64,000 bases of DNA from Shewanella marisflavi (GTDB taxonomy: Bacteria > Pseudomonadota > Gammaproteobacteria > Enterobacterales > Shewanellaceae), in the NCBI RefSeq assembly GCF_023283925.1, contig NZ_JAKIKX010000004.1, positions 124,001 through 188,000 of the forward strand, in the 5' to 3' direction. Position 1 is the first letter of the stretch. Every line of letters starts with the position of its first letter. This document shows, in pieces, positions 27,075 through 34,577 of this stretch. The notes beneath the pieces are model-generated. The model saw only the letters and a list, made by a program, of their open reading frames with translations. It was not told the origin of the DNA and searched no databases. The position numbers were made by a program, and so were the translations under genes.

Positions 27075-28265
27075 TTAGTAGTTCGCTTGGAAGGTTAACC
27101 AGAGTTTGTCTGTGTCGTTAGAGAAGCCATAACCTTCATCGGCGCCGCTGAAGCTTGCGTATTTCACACCGACACTGTAGTTATTGAGGAAAGGATAGGT
27201 CGCCGATACGCCCCATTCCTTACCCATGTCCACGTCACCGTAGTCGGAATCGAATTTGTGGTATTTGGCCAGCAGCTTGAGTCCGGCAACTTTAGCCGTG
27301 AGGATAAGGTGGGTATCTATGATACCGTTTTCCCAGTTCCCTTTGCCGCCGAAGAGGAACTTATCTGTCCAACCGTTGAAGGCATGTAGGGTCGCCAGTG
27401 GGGTAATGAAGCCCGCCTTGCCATCGTCAGAACCTAGTACCTCGTAACCAATTTTGGCGCCAAAGAGATCCAAGTCCACTCCCGCCCCAAGTTTATAGTA
27501 AGCCGCTGAGTAGCTGACAGGGTTATCGCCGCCTTCAGACTGCTGGGCGTATTCAGCTTCATAGTTGAACTTTAGTTTATCGAGTTTGATATCGCCCGAG
27601 GCACGCAGACCATAGGTGTCGGTCGAGAAGGCTGCTACATTGACGTTGTCGATCAAGTAGGCGTAGCCACTGAGCTTGATAAACTCTAACCCTTTGTAGT
27701 TAACATTAACTAGGTGAGTCTTATTCTTGTGCTCATCTTTGCCAGAACCTTCGGCGAAGATGCGATTTACGTTATTCACATAGGCGTAGTAAGCCGTTAG
27801 TCCTGCAACCTCAGTGTTCTTCACCGAGAAAGCATCATAGGTCTGTTCATTTTGGCGGAAGCCAACACCACCGACGAAACGCTGGTTGTCGAGCAGGATG
27901 CGCTGACGACCATATTGGGCCAAGGTGTTAGCCGGGCCACGATAACCGATAATGGCCTGATTAATCTGTGTATATTCATAGTCGGCAATCAGAGGTTCGT
28001 CGTCGGTAGAACGCACATCGTCCACTTCAGCCAAGGCAAACAGCTTGTAGAAGTCACCAGTTTGATAGGTCAGGCGCGTGCGCAGTGTGGTTTGGTTTTG
28101 CTGGTCTACATCGGCCAGATCCACATCTTCATAGCGCAGGCGAAATTTCACTTTCACCTGAGAGTCATCGATAAAAGCCTTTTTTAGTGGGTCAACACTT
28201 TCTGCACTAAGGGCTGAGGTTGAAAGACTGGCAAGTACGGCGAGGCTGAGGGCGTGAAGTTTCAT
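27075..28265 (-). CDS. Outer-membrane porin-like protein
   Basis: A 396-residue barrel protein with a clear signal peptide (MKLHALSLAVLASLSTSALSA), many amphipathic beta strands, and a C-terminal strand ending LWLTFQANY with a terminal aromatic residue, as in BAM substrates. The segment NTLAQYGRQRILLDNQRFVG is typical of OprD/alginate-export-like porins, which carry small organic substrates; the substrate here is unknown. The stop is followed by a minus-strand terminator, so the gene is monocistronic. Its 5' region contains an inverted repeat covering the ribosome site and a 15-bp palindrome further upstream. Confidence 0.85.
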   Translation of the reverse strand: MKLHALSLAVLASLSTSALSAESVDPLKKAFIDDSQVKVKFRLRYEDVDLADVDQQNQTTLRTRLTYQTGDFYKLFALAEVDDVRSTDDEPLIADYEYTQINQAIIGYRGPANTLAQYGRQRILLDNQRFVGGVGFRQNEQTYDAFSVKNTEVAGLTAYYAYVNNVNRIFAEGSGKDEHKNKTHLVNVNYKGLEFIKLSGYAYLIDNVNVAAFSTDTYGLRASGDIKLDKLKFNYEAEYAQQSEGGDNPVSYSAAYYKLGAGVDLDLFGAKIGYEVLGSDDGKAGFITPLATLHAFNGWTDKFLFGGKGNWENGIIDTHLILTAKVAGLKLLAKYHKFDSDYGDVDMGKEWGVSATYPFLNNYSVGVKYASFSGADEGYGFSNDTDKLWLTFQANY

Positions 28266-28272
28266 TAATTGT

Positions 28273-28325
28273 AATCCTTTTGTATGGTCATTGCTCTTGA
28301 ACTGTTATAGGTCTGCAAAAGGATT
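28273..28325 (-). promoter_or_regulatory. Inverted repeat that could mask the porin ribosome-binding site
   Basis: AATCCTTTTG (28273-28282) and CAAAAGGATT (28316-28325) are a perfect 10-bp inverted pair flanking 33 nt. In the porin mRNA the right arm in transcript order is CAAAAGGATT, 7 nt before the ATG, and includes the Shine-Dalgarno AAAGGA. If transcription starts upstream of 28325, the stem would sequester it. A TATAAC lies inside the loop; if that were the -10, the stem would not form, so the transcription start decides. Confidence 0.45.
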
Positions 28326-28341
28326 GATTTGTTGATCTAAA

Positions 28342-28356
28342 ACAATGTTACATTGT
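28342..28356. promoter_or_regulatory. Perfect 15-bp palindrome upstream of the porin gene (operator candidate)
   Basis: ACAATGT-T-ACATTGT is a perfect dyad with a single central base, about 80 bp upstream of the porin start. It has the size of an operator for a dimeric regulator. It does not match CRP or FNR consensus well, and I cannot name the protein. Confidence 0.45.
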
Positions 28357-28546
28357 GATTGATTTTTTCTGTTAATAATTGTGATAAAGATCATTAGCTT
28401 ATACTTAATTAGGGGTATCTCTAAAGTGGTATGAGTGGCGATAATTAAATAATTCTGCTTGCACTCTAATAGTGTAGTTGAAAGGGGGCCTTGCTTTTCA
28501 TCTGCAAGAAAAGTGACTGTACGAGGGGAAAAAGGGATGGTGTGGA

Positions 28547-28572
28547 TAAAAAACAGCCCGCTGTTGCGGGCT
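28547..28572 (-). terminator. Intrinsic terminator of queF
   Basis: On the minus strand AGCCCGC-AACA-GCGGGCT is followed by GTTTTTT, just after the queF stop at 28581. Confidence 0.92.
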
Positions 28573-28580
28573 GCTGATTG

Positions 28581-29438
28581 CTATTGCCTTGCCAGACGAT
28601 GGTTTTCCGGCGGATTTTCAAAGTCGCTACGATAAGGATTGATGTCTAAGCCGCCACGCCGCGTATAGCGGGCATAAACAGTCAGTTTAGCGCAGTGACA
28701 CAGACGCTTGAGATCGACGAAGATCCGCTCTACACATTGTTCGTGAAACTCATTGTGTTGTCTGAAGGAGATCAGATAGCGCAGCAGTTTTTCTCTATCA
28801 ATCTTGGGCCCTTGGTAGCGAATCATCACACTGCCCCAGTCAGGTTGCGAAGTAATTAGGCAGTTTGATTTCAAAAGGTTAGAGGTTAGTGTCTCGGCCA
28901 CTACACTCTTGTCATCAGTGCTATCGATAAGATAATCGCTGCTGAAATCGTAGTCATCGACTTCGATATCTAGATCGTCGATACAGGTTCCTGGTAGCTC
29001 GACTACTCTTTGATGAGCAAACTGTTTCGGCTCGATGATCTTAACCACTACTTCACCACCAGCGCAGGCGGATAAATCTTTAGCCAAGGTCTGTTGCACC
29101 GCTTCGATAGACTCAAAACGAGTCTGGTTAAAGCTGTTGAGATAGAGCTTGAAGGATTTAGATTCGATCAGATTGTCGCTGTTAAAGTCGAGGATAAACT
29201 CGGCTATGGCGACCATGGGTTTGCCCTTGGCATTCAGCCAGGAGAGTTCATAGCCGGTCCAGATATCGGCGCCATGGAAAGGCAGGGTATCGCCTAAGGC
29301 TATGGCGTCACGATTGAGCTTGCGTGGTACACCCTGTAACAGTGAGGCATCGTAATTAGCCTGATAGCCAGTCGATTTGCCTAAGGTTAGTTGGGATAAC
29401 GCGGGAGCGTCGTGATAAGGGTCATGAACCTGTGTCAT
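28581..29438 (-). CDS. queF: QueF, NADPH-dependent 7-cyano-7-deazaguanine reductase
   Basis: About 285 residues, matching the long (E. coli-type) QueF. It reduces preQ0 to preQ1 in queuosine tRNA modification. Diagnostic stretches include [49 protein letters not shown] (with the substrate-binding Cys) and [11 protein letters not shown]. The frame is open upstream to 29642, but family length and start ([17 protein letters not shown]) support ATG 29438; ATG 29453 would add only MEKRL. A -10 TATAAT at 29475-29470 fits a short leader before 29438. It diverges from syd, as in E. coli. Confidence 0.95.
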   Translation of the reverse strand: MTQVHDPYHDAPALSQLTLGKSTGYQANYDASLLQGVPRKLNRDAIALGDTLPFHGADIWTGYELSWLNAKGKPMVAIAEFILDFNSDNLIESKSFKLYLNSFNQTRFESIEAVQQTLAKDLSACAGGEVVVKIIEPKQFAHQRVVELPGTCIDDLDIEVDDYDFSSDYLIDSTDDKSVVAETLTSNLLKSNCLITSQPDWGSVMIRYQGPKIDREKLLRYLISFRQHNEFHEQCVERIFVDLKRLCHCAKLTVYARYTRRGGLDINPYRSDFENPPENHRLARQ

Positions 29439-29469
29439 CAATCGTTTTTCCATGTCAAAATAGAGGCAC

Positions 29470-29475
29470 ATTATA
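29470..29475 (-). promoter_or_regulatory. -10 element for queF
   Basis: TATAAT on the minus strand in the queF-syd divergent region, with TTAGCA (4 of 6) 17 nt upstream as a weak -35. It is placed about 32 nt before the preferred queF start. Confidence 0.6.
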
Positions 29476-29498
29476 CTTAAATTTTGGGTAACTGCTAA

Positions 29499-30161
29499 GT
29501 GTCTTCTTTGTCTGCGTTGGATCAATTTTTTACGCTTTATCATCAAGTCTATAGCGACAAACTGGGTGAATCTCCTCGATATTATCCCTTGGGCGAAGCT
29601 TCTCCCTGTGTGCTTGAGTGTGATCTCGATAGGGTCACTCAATCGCCTGAAAACTCAGTGCAGTGGCAAGCGATAAAACGCGAAGATGAAGGTCAGTTTG
29701 ACAATATTGAGCATGCCTTATCCATGAAGTTGCACCCCAGTATTCAGCCATTTTATGGACGCTATTTTTCGGCTCCTGTGATGTTTGGTTCGGCATTTGG
29801 CGAAGGTGAGCTGTTACAGGCCTGGAATCAGCAAGATTTTGAGTATCTGCAGCAGAATTTAATCGGTCACCTTATGATGAAGGCGAAGTTAAAGCAGCCG
29901 CCGACCTGGTTTATCGGTGTCCTCGGGGAGGGCGATGAGATGTTGGTGGTCGATAATGAAACTGGCGGCGTCTGGATAGAGGTGCCGGGTGAACTGCCCC
30001 ATAGGCAACTGGCGGAAAGCCTAGAGGCCTTCATTGAAGGCCTGACGCCTAGGGTGAGTCCAGCGCAAAAGCCTCTCGAGGAGTCGCTGCCTGAGACCGA
30101 TCATCCTGGGATCTGGCAGCGATTAAAGATGATGTGGCGTCACCTGCGCCCCAAGAAGTAA
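29499..30161 (+). CDS. syd: Syd, SecY-interacting protein, with a basic C-terminal extension
   Basis: A 220-residue Syd-family protein, a peripheral cytoplasmic protein that binds SecY and monitors the translocon. Family signatures are [17 protein letters not shown], the [16 protein letters not shown] core and [21 protein letters not shown]. coli Syd is about 181 residues; this one has about 40 more at the C-terminus, ending in a basic, aromatic tail ([17 protein letters not shown]) that could contact the membrane. Translation starts at GTG 29499. The pairing with divergent queF and the nearby CsrB-type RNAs repeats the E. coli order. Confidence 0.92.
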   Translation: MSSLSALDQFFTLYHQVYSDKLGESPRYYPLGEASPCVLECDLDRVTQSPENSVQWQAIKREDEGQFDNIEHALSMKLHPSIQPFYGRYFSAPVMFGSAFGEGELLQAWNQQDFEYLQQNLIGHLMMKAKLKQPPTWFIGVLGEGDEMLVVDNETGGVWIEVPGELPHRQLAESLEAFIEGLTPRVSPAQKPLEESLPETDHPGIWQRLKMMWRHLRPKK

Positions 30162-30193
30162 GGGCTTAAGCAGGCTAAGTGCTGGCTAACCGT

Positions 30194-30967
30194 CTAGAGA
30201 TGATCCCAAGAGATGTTGGAGACGATACGGCAGTTATCGCACTTGAAATGGAACAGATCTAACAGCGGCGATGGTTGAAGCCAGTCCGTATTACCGCAGC
30301 GCGGACAGGGTCTTTGCTGCTCAGAAGCCAGACTCTCGCCACCCACTCGATACAGATAGTAATAGGTCGGGATTTTGGTGAGGTATTCAATGCGCCCGCG
30401 CAGGTCCCAGCCGCGGCGAAACAGGTCACTGTCGCAGCGGCTCAGTTCATCGAGGGCGGCGAACTCTGCCTTAGTAGCGGCGGCCATCTGCAGTTCATCA
30501 CAGGCTTGCCATTCGGTTTGCCATTTGATCACCCTTTTATGGTCGCCATTAAAGGTGGCCGGGATCTGATACAGAGGAATAGGCTGCAGCGTATCGCCGT
30601 TGCGAAGGGGTGAGCACATATGCACATAGCTGGTATAAAGCAGTTGCCAGCTAGGGGGCTCAGTGCTGCTAACTTCTGAGTTAATATCCTGTCCAATATA
30701 CTTCTCTCTGGGGTGCAGCAGCTTAGCTTGAGTGAGTTCATCTAGGGCAACATTCACCCAGGGACTGTTGAAGCGCTTCGCCAGACTGCTCTTTTCTGGT
30801 AACAGCAGACGGACTCTAAACTCCCCCTCGTTAAACGCCACGGCAAACTCGCGTCCTAATACCTGGCCGTTGGCGCGGTAGGCTTCGAGCAAACCGTTGA
30901 TTGCACGTTCGGCTGCGGTGATCGTGGTGTTGTCAAAACACTCAAATCTGAGTTCTACCACGTGCAT
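30194..30967 (-). CDS. DUF2310 family zinc-ribbon protein
   Basis: A 257-residue protein of the DUF2310 family, described as Zn-ribbon-containing and possibly nucleic-acid-binding. The C-terminus has two Cys pairs (CPRCGNTDWLQ and FKCDNCRIVSN) that form the ribbon. The N-terminus (MHVVELRFECFDNTT) is family-like. Function is unknown. Its ATG overlaps the stop of the upstream 111-residue gene (TAATG), so the two are co-translated. It converges on syd with only 32 nt between them and no obvious terminator. Confidence 0.85.
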   Translation of the reverse strand: MHVVELRFECFDNTTITAAERAINGLLEAYRANGQVLGREFAVAFNEGEFRVRLLLPEKSSLAKRFNSPWVNVALDELTQAKLLHPREKYIGQDINSEVSSTEPPSWQLLYTSYVHMCSPLRNGDTLQPIPLYQIPATFNGDHKRVIKWQTEWQACDELQMAAATKAEFAALDELSRCDSDLFRRGWDLRGRIEYLTKIPTYYYLYRVGGESLASEQQRPCPRCGNTDWLQPSPLLDLFHFKCDNCRIVSNISWDHL

Positions 30968-31302
30968 TAAGAAGCGTCCTCATTGTTGAGTCGCGCTTCA
31001 AGCTTGGCGATACGGTCTATTAGGGTTTCTTGATTAGCACTTAGGCGGCTGACTTCTTGCTGCAGTGCAGCGAGTGTCGCCTCCTCTTGAGGGGACTGTG
31101 TAGGCGCTGCTGGCGTGGCATTATTGAGTATTATGTTGGCGCGATCTTCGCTCGACATAGCCTTAAATCGTTGTAGGCCTTGTACCAGGATGGGCATGGG
31201 AAGAGAGTTACCCAAGCTCGCCTTAATCAGTGCCAGGCTGGGAGACTTACCAGCCAGACTTAATTTTTGTGCGGCGGCGAGCACCTGTTCGATAGGACTC
31301 AT
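30967..31302 (-). CDS. Small hypothetical protein with C-terminal coiled coil
   Basis: A 111-residue cytosolic protein I do not recognise. The N-terminal two thirds look like a small helical, possibly DNA-binding, domain (SLAGKSPSLALIKASLG, a pattern seen in KfrA-like N-termini). After an Ala/Pro/Gln linker the C-terminus (LAALQQEVSRLSANQETLI) is a heptad coiled coil likely to oligomerise. It is coupled to the zinc-ribbon gene downstream, so the two may work together. Confidence 0.75.
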   Translation of the reverse strand: MSPIEQVLAAAQKLSLAGKSPSLALIKASLGNSLPMPILVQGLQRFKAMSSEDRANIILNNATPAAPTQSPQEEATLAALQQEVSRLSANQETLIDRIAKLEARLNNEDAS

Positions 31303-31424
31303 GGTTAGTTAAATTCCTTACTTTTTAGCATAGCTGACACACACTTAAGGATGAGTTGATCATAACTTGTTGATATTTAGGTTTTTACTTTTTTGGCATA
31401 AGCTTTGCTTTATCTGTGTCCAGT

Positions 31425-31430
31425 TATAAT
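31425..31430 (+). promoter_or_regulatory. -10 element for the lipoprotein gene
   Basis: TATAAT lies 20 nt before the GTG start. TTGGCA at 31393-31398 is too far away (26 nt) for a normal -35, so the upstream half is unclear. Confidence 0.45.
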
Positions 31431-31449
31431 AGATAAACAGGACGTGAAA

Positions 31450-31821
31450 GTGAAAACAAAATTAATAACCGCATTAGTCTTCGGTGCTACTAGTTTAGCG
31501 CTATCTGGGTGTGTATTAAACGTGGGTGAAGGCGACAAAGGCTGGAGCAGTGGAAACTCTTGGGAGCGTATTCAAGAGCAAAATCGTGCCAATTTGTCTA
31601 AATTGACACTGGGGATGAGTCGAGATCAGGTGATGACCTTAATGGGGACGGCAGACTTCAATGAGGCTTATACCAAGGAAGATAAGGCGATCAATGTGCT
31701 TTACTACCGTACTCAACGCACGCGCGGAGACGGCACCACAACCAAGGATGAGTGTACGCCAGTCGTGATTAGTGATGATCGCGTTGTGGGCTGGGGCGAG
31801 AAGGCCTACCACAACATGTAA
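31450..31821 (+). CDS. DUF3192/SmpA-OmlA-like outer-membrane lipoprotein
   Basis: A protein of about 123 residues with a lipoprotein signal: LITALVFGATSLALSGC, with the lipidated Cys at position 20. The mature part has the BamE/SmpA-like LTLGMSRDQVMTLMGTADF motif (a small alpha/beta fold) and ends near VVGWGEKAYHNM, as in DUF3192 proteins. The role is unknown, probably envelope-related. I chose GTG 31450 because AGGA at 31439-31442 is 7 nt upstream; GTG 31444 is too close. A terminator follows. Confidence 0.85.
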   Translation: MKTKLITALVFGATSLALSGCVLNVGEGDKGWSSGNSWERIQEQNRANLSKLTLGMSRDQVMTLMGTADFNEAYTKEDKAINVLYYRTQRTRGDGTTTKDECTPVVISDDRVVGWGEKAYHNM

Positions 31822-31836
31822 TGTAAGCCGCTAATT

Positions 31837-31867
31837 AAAAGGCAAGCCTTTCGAGCTTGCCTTTTTT
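31837..31867 (+). terminator. Intrinsic terminator after the lipoprotein gene
   Basis: AAAAGGCAAGC / GCTTGCCTTTT stem around a 7-nt loop with a T run at 31862-31867. Confidence 0.92.
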
Positions 31868-31928
31868 GATCGGTCAATATCTTACATCTATATTGGTGTC
31901 AGCGTTTTTATCTTAATTGGAAACCTGA

Positions 31929-32159
31929 TTAGGCGCGCAGCTGAGCGTCTAAGTGATCGATAACCTCTGTCCATTGGGCATCTTCGGCCAAGGCTTCGGC
32001 TAAGAAGTGACGCTGAGCGGTATTCCAAAAAGGGGCCTGCGCAATATGTACGCCTTGGGCGATCGAGTGTTGTTTGAGGAATTCCTCTATGGCGTCGGGG
32101 TTACTTGATAGTCCGAGTTGATCAAATAGGGCGGCTAGATCCGGTGGTGTAATATCCAT
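31929..32159 (-). CDS. DUF2789 family small protein
   Basis: A 76-residue acidic cytosolic protein (MDITPPDLAALFDQLGLSS to HLDAQLRA) matching DUF2789, a small helical family common in Shewanella, Pseudomonas and relatives. It has no known function. It is a single gene facing the acetyltransferase divergently. Confidence 0.85.
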   Translation of the reverse strand: MDITPPDLAALFDQLGLSSNPDAIEEFLKQHSIAQGVHIAQAPFWNTAQRHFLAEALAEDAQWTEVIDHLDAQLRA

Positions 32160-32299
32160 TTTTCCCTCACTTAATTAATTGAAGAGGCGCTCTCATAAGT
32201 ATGCAATAAATTGATAAAGTGTCGAATCGATTAAAGTTTGCACTTTTTTACAAGCTTGTTACATTGAGTGTTGTTGATCTGAATCAAGGAATAACAGCA

Positions 32300-32950
32300 A
32301 TGACGCCAACAGACATCCCACCTGTTCAAGAAACCTATAAAGCTGTCTATTTAACTGCTGAAGACCTAAGGGTTGCCGCTTCTATTCTCTACAATGCCTA
32401 CCATGATGATCCCTTTTTTATCGCCGCTCTGCATAAGGGGGACAAGGCGCAATATGAGCAGAAGTTGCGTGGTGCTATCCGTGAAGAGTTACACACCCTT
32501 TGGCAGGAAGAGCAGGCGCTGATAGGTCTGTTTGACGAAGATCGTTTAATCGGCTTGGCCTGTATCGTAACTCAGCAGGTACCGCTGGGAGAGGCCAGAT
32601 ATTGGCATTGGCGACTCAAGATGCTGTTAAGTACAGGGTGGCAGTCGACCCAGGCTTTAATGAAAAAAGAATCATCGATTCTCGAGCATCTTCCTAGCAC
32701 CCACTGCGGTATCTTGCAGTTTATCGCCGTGACCCCCATTGAGCAGAAAAAGGGGTTAGGAAAGCGCCTTATCCAGGCGGTGATGAGTTGGTGTGATGAG
32801 CAGCCTGAGTTAGAGGGAGTAGGTGTTTATGTGACCCATGATGAGCATACACACCTATTTTCAACCATGGGTTTTGCACCCATAGAGCGATTGACCATAG
32901 GCAGCGTAGAAGGTGAGCTGCTGTTTTACCGGAGTCCTGAGGTTGAGTAA
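32300..32950 (+). CDS. GNAT family N-acetyltransferase
   Basis: About 216 residues with the GNAT fold. Motif A with the acetyl-CoA pyrophosphate loop is LQFIAVTPIEQKKGLGKRLI, and motif B follows in GVYVTHDEHTHLFSTMGF. The acceptor cannot be read. The frame is open further upstream, but ATG 32300 has AAGGA at 32286-32290 and starts a normal N-terminus (MTPTDIPPVQETYK). It overlaps the following DUF962 gene by 8 nt. Confidence 0.88.
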   Translation: MTPTDIPPVQETYKAVYLTAEDLRVAASILYNAYHDDPFFIAALHKGDKAQYEQKLRGAIREELHTLWQEEQALIGLFDEDRLIGLACIVTQQVPLGEARYWHWRLKMLLSTGWQSTQALMKKESSILEHLPSTHCGILQFIAVTPIEQKKGLGKRLIQAVMSWCDEQPELEGVGVYVTHDEHTHLFSTMGFAPIERLTIGSVEGELLFYRSPEVE

Positions 32951-33248
32951 GCAATATCAGAGTTTTAAGGCGTTTTATCCTTTTTATCTGTCGCAGCATA
33001 GTGATGCCAGGTGCCGCGGGATGCACTATTTGGGTAGCCTCTTGGTGTTAGCTTTACTGCTGACGGCTCTATTATCATCCAGCTACTGGTTGCTCTGGTT
33101 ATTGCCTGTGGTGGGTTATGGTGCAGCTTGGATTGGACACTTTGTGTTTGAGCGCAATAGACCGGCGACTTTCGAGTATCCCTTGTATAGCTTTTTAGCC
33201 GATTGGGTCATGCTGGTGCAGTGGTTAACCCGCCGTCGAGATCAATAG
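32943..33248 (+). CDS. DUF962 / Mpo1-like membrane protein
   Basis: A protein of about 101 residues. The YLSQHSDARCRGMHYLGS and WIGHFVFERNRPATFEYP motifs are the conserved His-containing signature of DUF962; the yeast member Mpo1 is an Fe-dependent dioxygenase in alpha-oxidation of 2-hydroxy fatty acids. Hydrophobic segments (LLVLALLLTALLSSSYWLLW) indicate integral membrane location. TTG 32943 is preferred, with GGAG at 32931-32934 eight nt before it, and overlaps the acetyltransferase stop. The bacterial substrate is unknown. Confidence 0.8.
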   Translation: MSKQYQSFKAFYPFYLSQHSDARCRGMHYLGSLLVLALLLTALLSSSYWLLWLLPVVGYGAAWIGHFVFERNRPATFEYPLYSFLADWVMLVQWLTRRRDQ

Positions 33249-33282
33249 TTGTTTGAGTAAGCTCACATTTAGCCTGGCCTCT

Positions 33283-33300
33283 TGTGAGAGATCGCTTACA
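33283..33300 (+). promoter_or_regulatory. GacA/UvrY box upstream of CsrB-type RNA copy 1
   Basis: TGTGAG-AGATCG-CTTACA matches the GacA/UvrY upstream activating sequence TGTAAG-N6-CTTACA at 11 of 12 fixed positions. It begins 174 bp before the candidate -10 TATACT at 33457-33462. Distant boxes of this kind drive csrB/rsmZ-type genes in other gammaproteobacteria. Confidence 0.85.
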
Positions 33301-33468
33301 AATGCGTGAGCTATTTTCCAGATATCCTAGCTGTTTATGACGGCGGATAATATTTATTCTGTTATTTTCAATAGCTTAAGCATCGAACTTTGGTTGGTTA
33401 AAAATCAAGCTATTTACAATTGTTTCTTATGGCGTACATTTTTAGATTGGTCTGGTTATACTGAGTCC

Positions 33469-33838
33469 AAGTTAACCAGCTTGCTTTAATCACGCAGATA
33501 TTGATGTTCTAGGAGATGAAGGTCATAGCGTGTCAGGGACGAACAAGGATATGGACGGTGGCATGGAATGACACCGCTATGGATGAATAAGCGTCAGGGA
33601 TGCTAAGAGCTAGCTGAAATAAAGGACTATAGTGCAGGATGCGCTGGATCCCATAGGATATGGGAGTGCGGTTAAATGAATTAACCGTCCAGGGATGATA
33701 AAGACAGGACGTTTCAGGAGTTTGGGAGACGGCAGGATGTCGATGTGATCAGGATGATGCAGGGAGCACGGCGAAAGCAGGAAAGCTTACACAAGAGTAT
33801 AGAAAAGGCGCACTTTTATCAGTGCGCCTTTTCTATTT
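33469..33838 (+). ncRNA. csrB: CsrB-family CsrA-sequestering small RNA, copy 1
   Basis: A non-coding stretch with about 20 GGA motifs between 33512 and the terminator, many as CAGGA or AGGGA. Several lie in hairpin loops, for example CCCAT-AGGAT-ATGGG at 33650-33664. CsrB RNAs use such motifs to bind and sequester many CsrA dimers. The 3' part has GCAGGGAGCA, as in E. coli CsrB, then a 14-bp perfect terminator stem (33801-33814 with 33821-33834). The 5' end is inferred from a TATACT -10 at 33457; the length of about 370 nt equals E. coli CsrB. The neighbourhood (queF-syd before, yqcC-truC-yqcA after) is that of E. coli csrB. A GacA box lies upstream. The start is uncertain by tens of nucleotides. 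Confidence 0.9.
33801..33838 (+). terminator. Terminator of CsrB-type RNA copy 1
   Basis: AGAAAAGGCGCACT / AGTGCGCCTTTTCT, a 14-bp uninterrupted stem with loop TTTATC, then a T-rich stretch. Confidence 0.93.
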
Positions 33839-33914
33839 GTGGCCTTTGATCATATGTGATCAGCTCTGTTGTCTTTTGCCTTTAAGTTTTAGCCATTATA
33901 AATGCCCGTCATCG

Positions 33915-33932
33915 TGTGAGACATTTCTTACA
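33915..33932 (+). promoter_or_regulatory. GacA/UvrY box upstream of CsrB-type RNA copy 2
   Basis: TGTGAG-ACATTT-CTTACA has the same fixed bases as the box at 33283 and an unrelated spacer. It begins 175 bp before a candidate -10 TAGAAT at 34090-34095, nearly the same spacing as in copy 1 (174 bp). A second possible promoter is ATGACA (34026-34031) with TATAGT (34048-34053). Confidence 0.85.
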
Positions 33933-34101
33933 TTAATGTGCGACATAAAGCTGAAGGCAAGCTGATTATATCTGCATAAAGATATATTTTAAAATTATAT
34001 CAATGGCTTATTTGATTTTGTTGATATGACAATCATGTGGCAGTGATTATAGTGTTTTGCGAGGTACTTTGTTTTGTTGCGGCCTTCGCTAGAATTAACA
34101 G

Positions 34102-34540
34102 TGTTCAGGGATGAATGGTTAGGGAAAGGTCAGGAAGACCTAAACATCATCAGGAAGATGATGGCAAGGATGGTACCAGGATGGACGCTCAAGGATGAGT
34201 GGTAACTAGGGAAGGTCAAACATTCACGGATGATTGAATTCTGCTCAGGATGGCAGATAACACGGAGTGTATGGAATGGAATCCCATGGAAGAAACTGGA
34301 CATGCTTAAGGATTAAGCATACTTGGTAAATGGATCACCAAGCACAAGGAAGGTACCTTAGCACTGATAATAAGTACTTTAACGAGTATTTAAGTGTTAA
34401 CAGGTACAAGGAATAAAGGGACCAAGGAAGATGCAAGGAGCATAAATTCGCAAGGATGGAGCAGGGAGCACTTTCATAGCTGGATTGCTTAGCGAAAAGA
34501 TAGAAGGCGCGACTCATGATTGAGCCGCGCTTTTTCTTTG
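34102..34540 (+). ncRNA. csrB: CsrB-family CsrA-sequestering small RNA, copy 2
   Basis: A second, longer GGA-rich RNA gene with about 27 GGA motifs in roughly 430 nt. Clear loop-displayed sites include GGTC-AGGAA-GACC (34128-34140), CATCATC-AGGAA-GATGATG (34145-34163) and ATGCTTA-AGGAT-TAAGCAT (34302-34320); CTTGGT / ACCAAG at 34322-34342 encloses ATGGATC. Near the end, GAGCAGGGAGCA repeats the E. coli CsrB 3' motif. The intrinsic terminator is at 34505-34537 and its own GacA box at 33915. There is no protein-like frame. The 5' end is inferred from TAGAAT at 34090. It shares architecture, but little straight sequence identity, with copy 1. Confidence 0.9.
34505..34540 (+). terminator. Terminator of CsrB-type RNA copy 2
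   Basis: GCGCG-A-CTCA / TGAG-C-CGCGC stem with one mismatch and a TGAT loop, followed by TTTTTCTTT. Confidence 0.88.
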
Positions 34541-34577
34541 CCCAGAATAAGGCATTGGACGTGAAGGCTTCTCTGGG

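Noticed and set aside
28380..28398. CRP/FNR site upstream of the porin gene
   Set aside because: TGTGA-N6-TCATT has one good half only; the nearby 15-bp palindrome is the stronger candidate.
34335..34517. A 60-codon minus-strand frame inside the second CsrB-type RNA
   Set aside because: It has no ribosome site or known motif, and the stretch is better explained by GGA-hairpin RNA with a terminator on the plus strand.
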